A DNA stretch of 6,027 bases, taken from assembly GCA_029933115.1 (NCBI GenBank), contig JAOZOT010000228.1:1-6027 (forward strand), read 5' to 3'. Position numbers and translations under genes: made by a program. Under the pieces are notes generated by a model that saw nothing but the letters and a program-made list of their open reading frames with translations, did no database searches and was not told where the DNA came from. The first letter of the stretch is position 1, and the number at the start of each line of letters is the position of its first letter. Source of the DNA: Anaerolineae bacterium. GTDB taxonomy: Bacteria; Chloroflexota; Anaerolineae; E26-bin7. Positions 5,994 to 6,027 of this stretch are shown here, in pieces.

Positions 5994-6027
5994 GCAAAAA
6001 CGCCAGTGTCCAGTCAGGTACTGATAC

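Larger units (their letters stand above)
5731..6027. other. Non-coding region downstream of the oxidoreductase gene
   Basis: No plausible gene is seen on either strand. The stretch holds a weak terminator-like hairpin (5758-5781), a G/C-rich hairpin (5799-5820), an AT-richer section with a distant 6-bp inverted pair (ATCTTG 5894-5899, CAAGAT 5921-5926), and a complete 59-bp cloverleaf-like repeat (5935-5993). No accessory ferredoxin-type subunit begins before the window ends. Confidence 0.7.

Noticed and set aside
1..6027. CRISPR array, tRNA, rRNA, riboswitch or insertion sequence with transposase
   Set aside because: No regularly spaced repeats, no tRNA-like fold with a CCA or conserved T-arm, no recognisable riboswitch core and no transposase-like frame were seen.

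Overview
The window carries two co-oriented protein genes, both on the + strand and both apparently intact, between two short non-coding flanks full of small palindromes. There are no tRNA or rRNA genes, no CRISPR array and no transposase. The moderately GC-rich sequence, a MalT-type ATPase fused to a BTAD domain in one very large regulator, and the abundant short palindromes of the GTAGTGGCGACTTCAGTCGC style together suggest an anaerobic or facultative member of the Chloroflexota (Anaerolineae-like). That assignment is inference from style; no marker gene is present to prove it.

Layout. Positions 1-350 are a non-coding leader. It opens with the tail of a palindromic repeat (1-18), followed by a run of hairpins (21-96) and a small palindrome (226-236), and ends in a very good sigma70-type promoter (TTGCCG, 17 bp, TATAAT; 280-308). 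Positions 351-3572 encode a 1073-residue transcriptional regulator: an N-terminal STAND/MalT-type NTPase, a long TPR-like helical middle, and a C-terminal winged-helix plus BTAD module as in SARP regulators. After a 64-bp gap with a small hairpin and a strong Shine-Dalgarno sequence, 3637-5730 encode a 697-residue cytoplasmic molybdopterin (Mo or W, bis-MGD) oxidoreductase with one N-terminal 4Fe-4S cluster and a probable cysteine metal ligand. Positions 5731-6027 are non-coding and hold a G/C-rich hairpin and a complete 59-bp cloverleaf-like repeat (5935-5993). The 3' end of that repeat matches the sequence at the left edge of the window.

How the parts may work together. The order, shared strand and short gap suggest that the large regulator senses a small molecule or a cell-state signal and controls the downstream enzyme, possibly from the same transcript. 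The enzyme most resembles the acetylene-hydratase-like branch of the molybdopterin superfamily, but it lacks the catalytic Asp expected of acetylene hydratase. No electron-transfer subunit, membrane anchor, cofactor gene or transporter is visible beside it, so its substrate and redox partner stay unknown. The regulator-enzyme pair bounded by two copies of the same palindromic repeat is the most interesting arrangement here.
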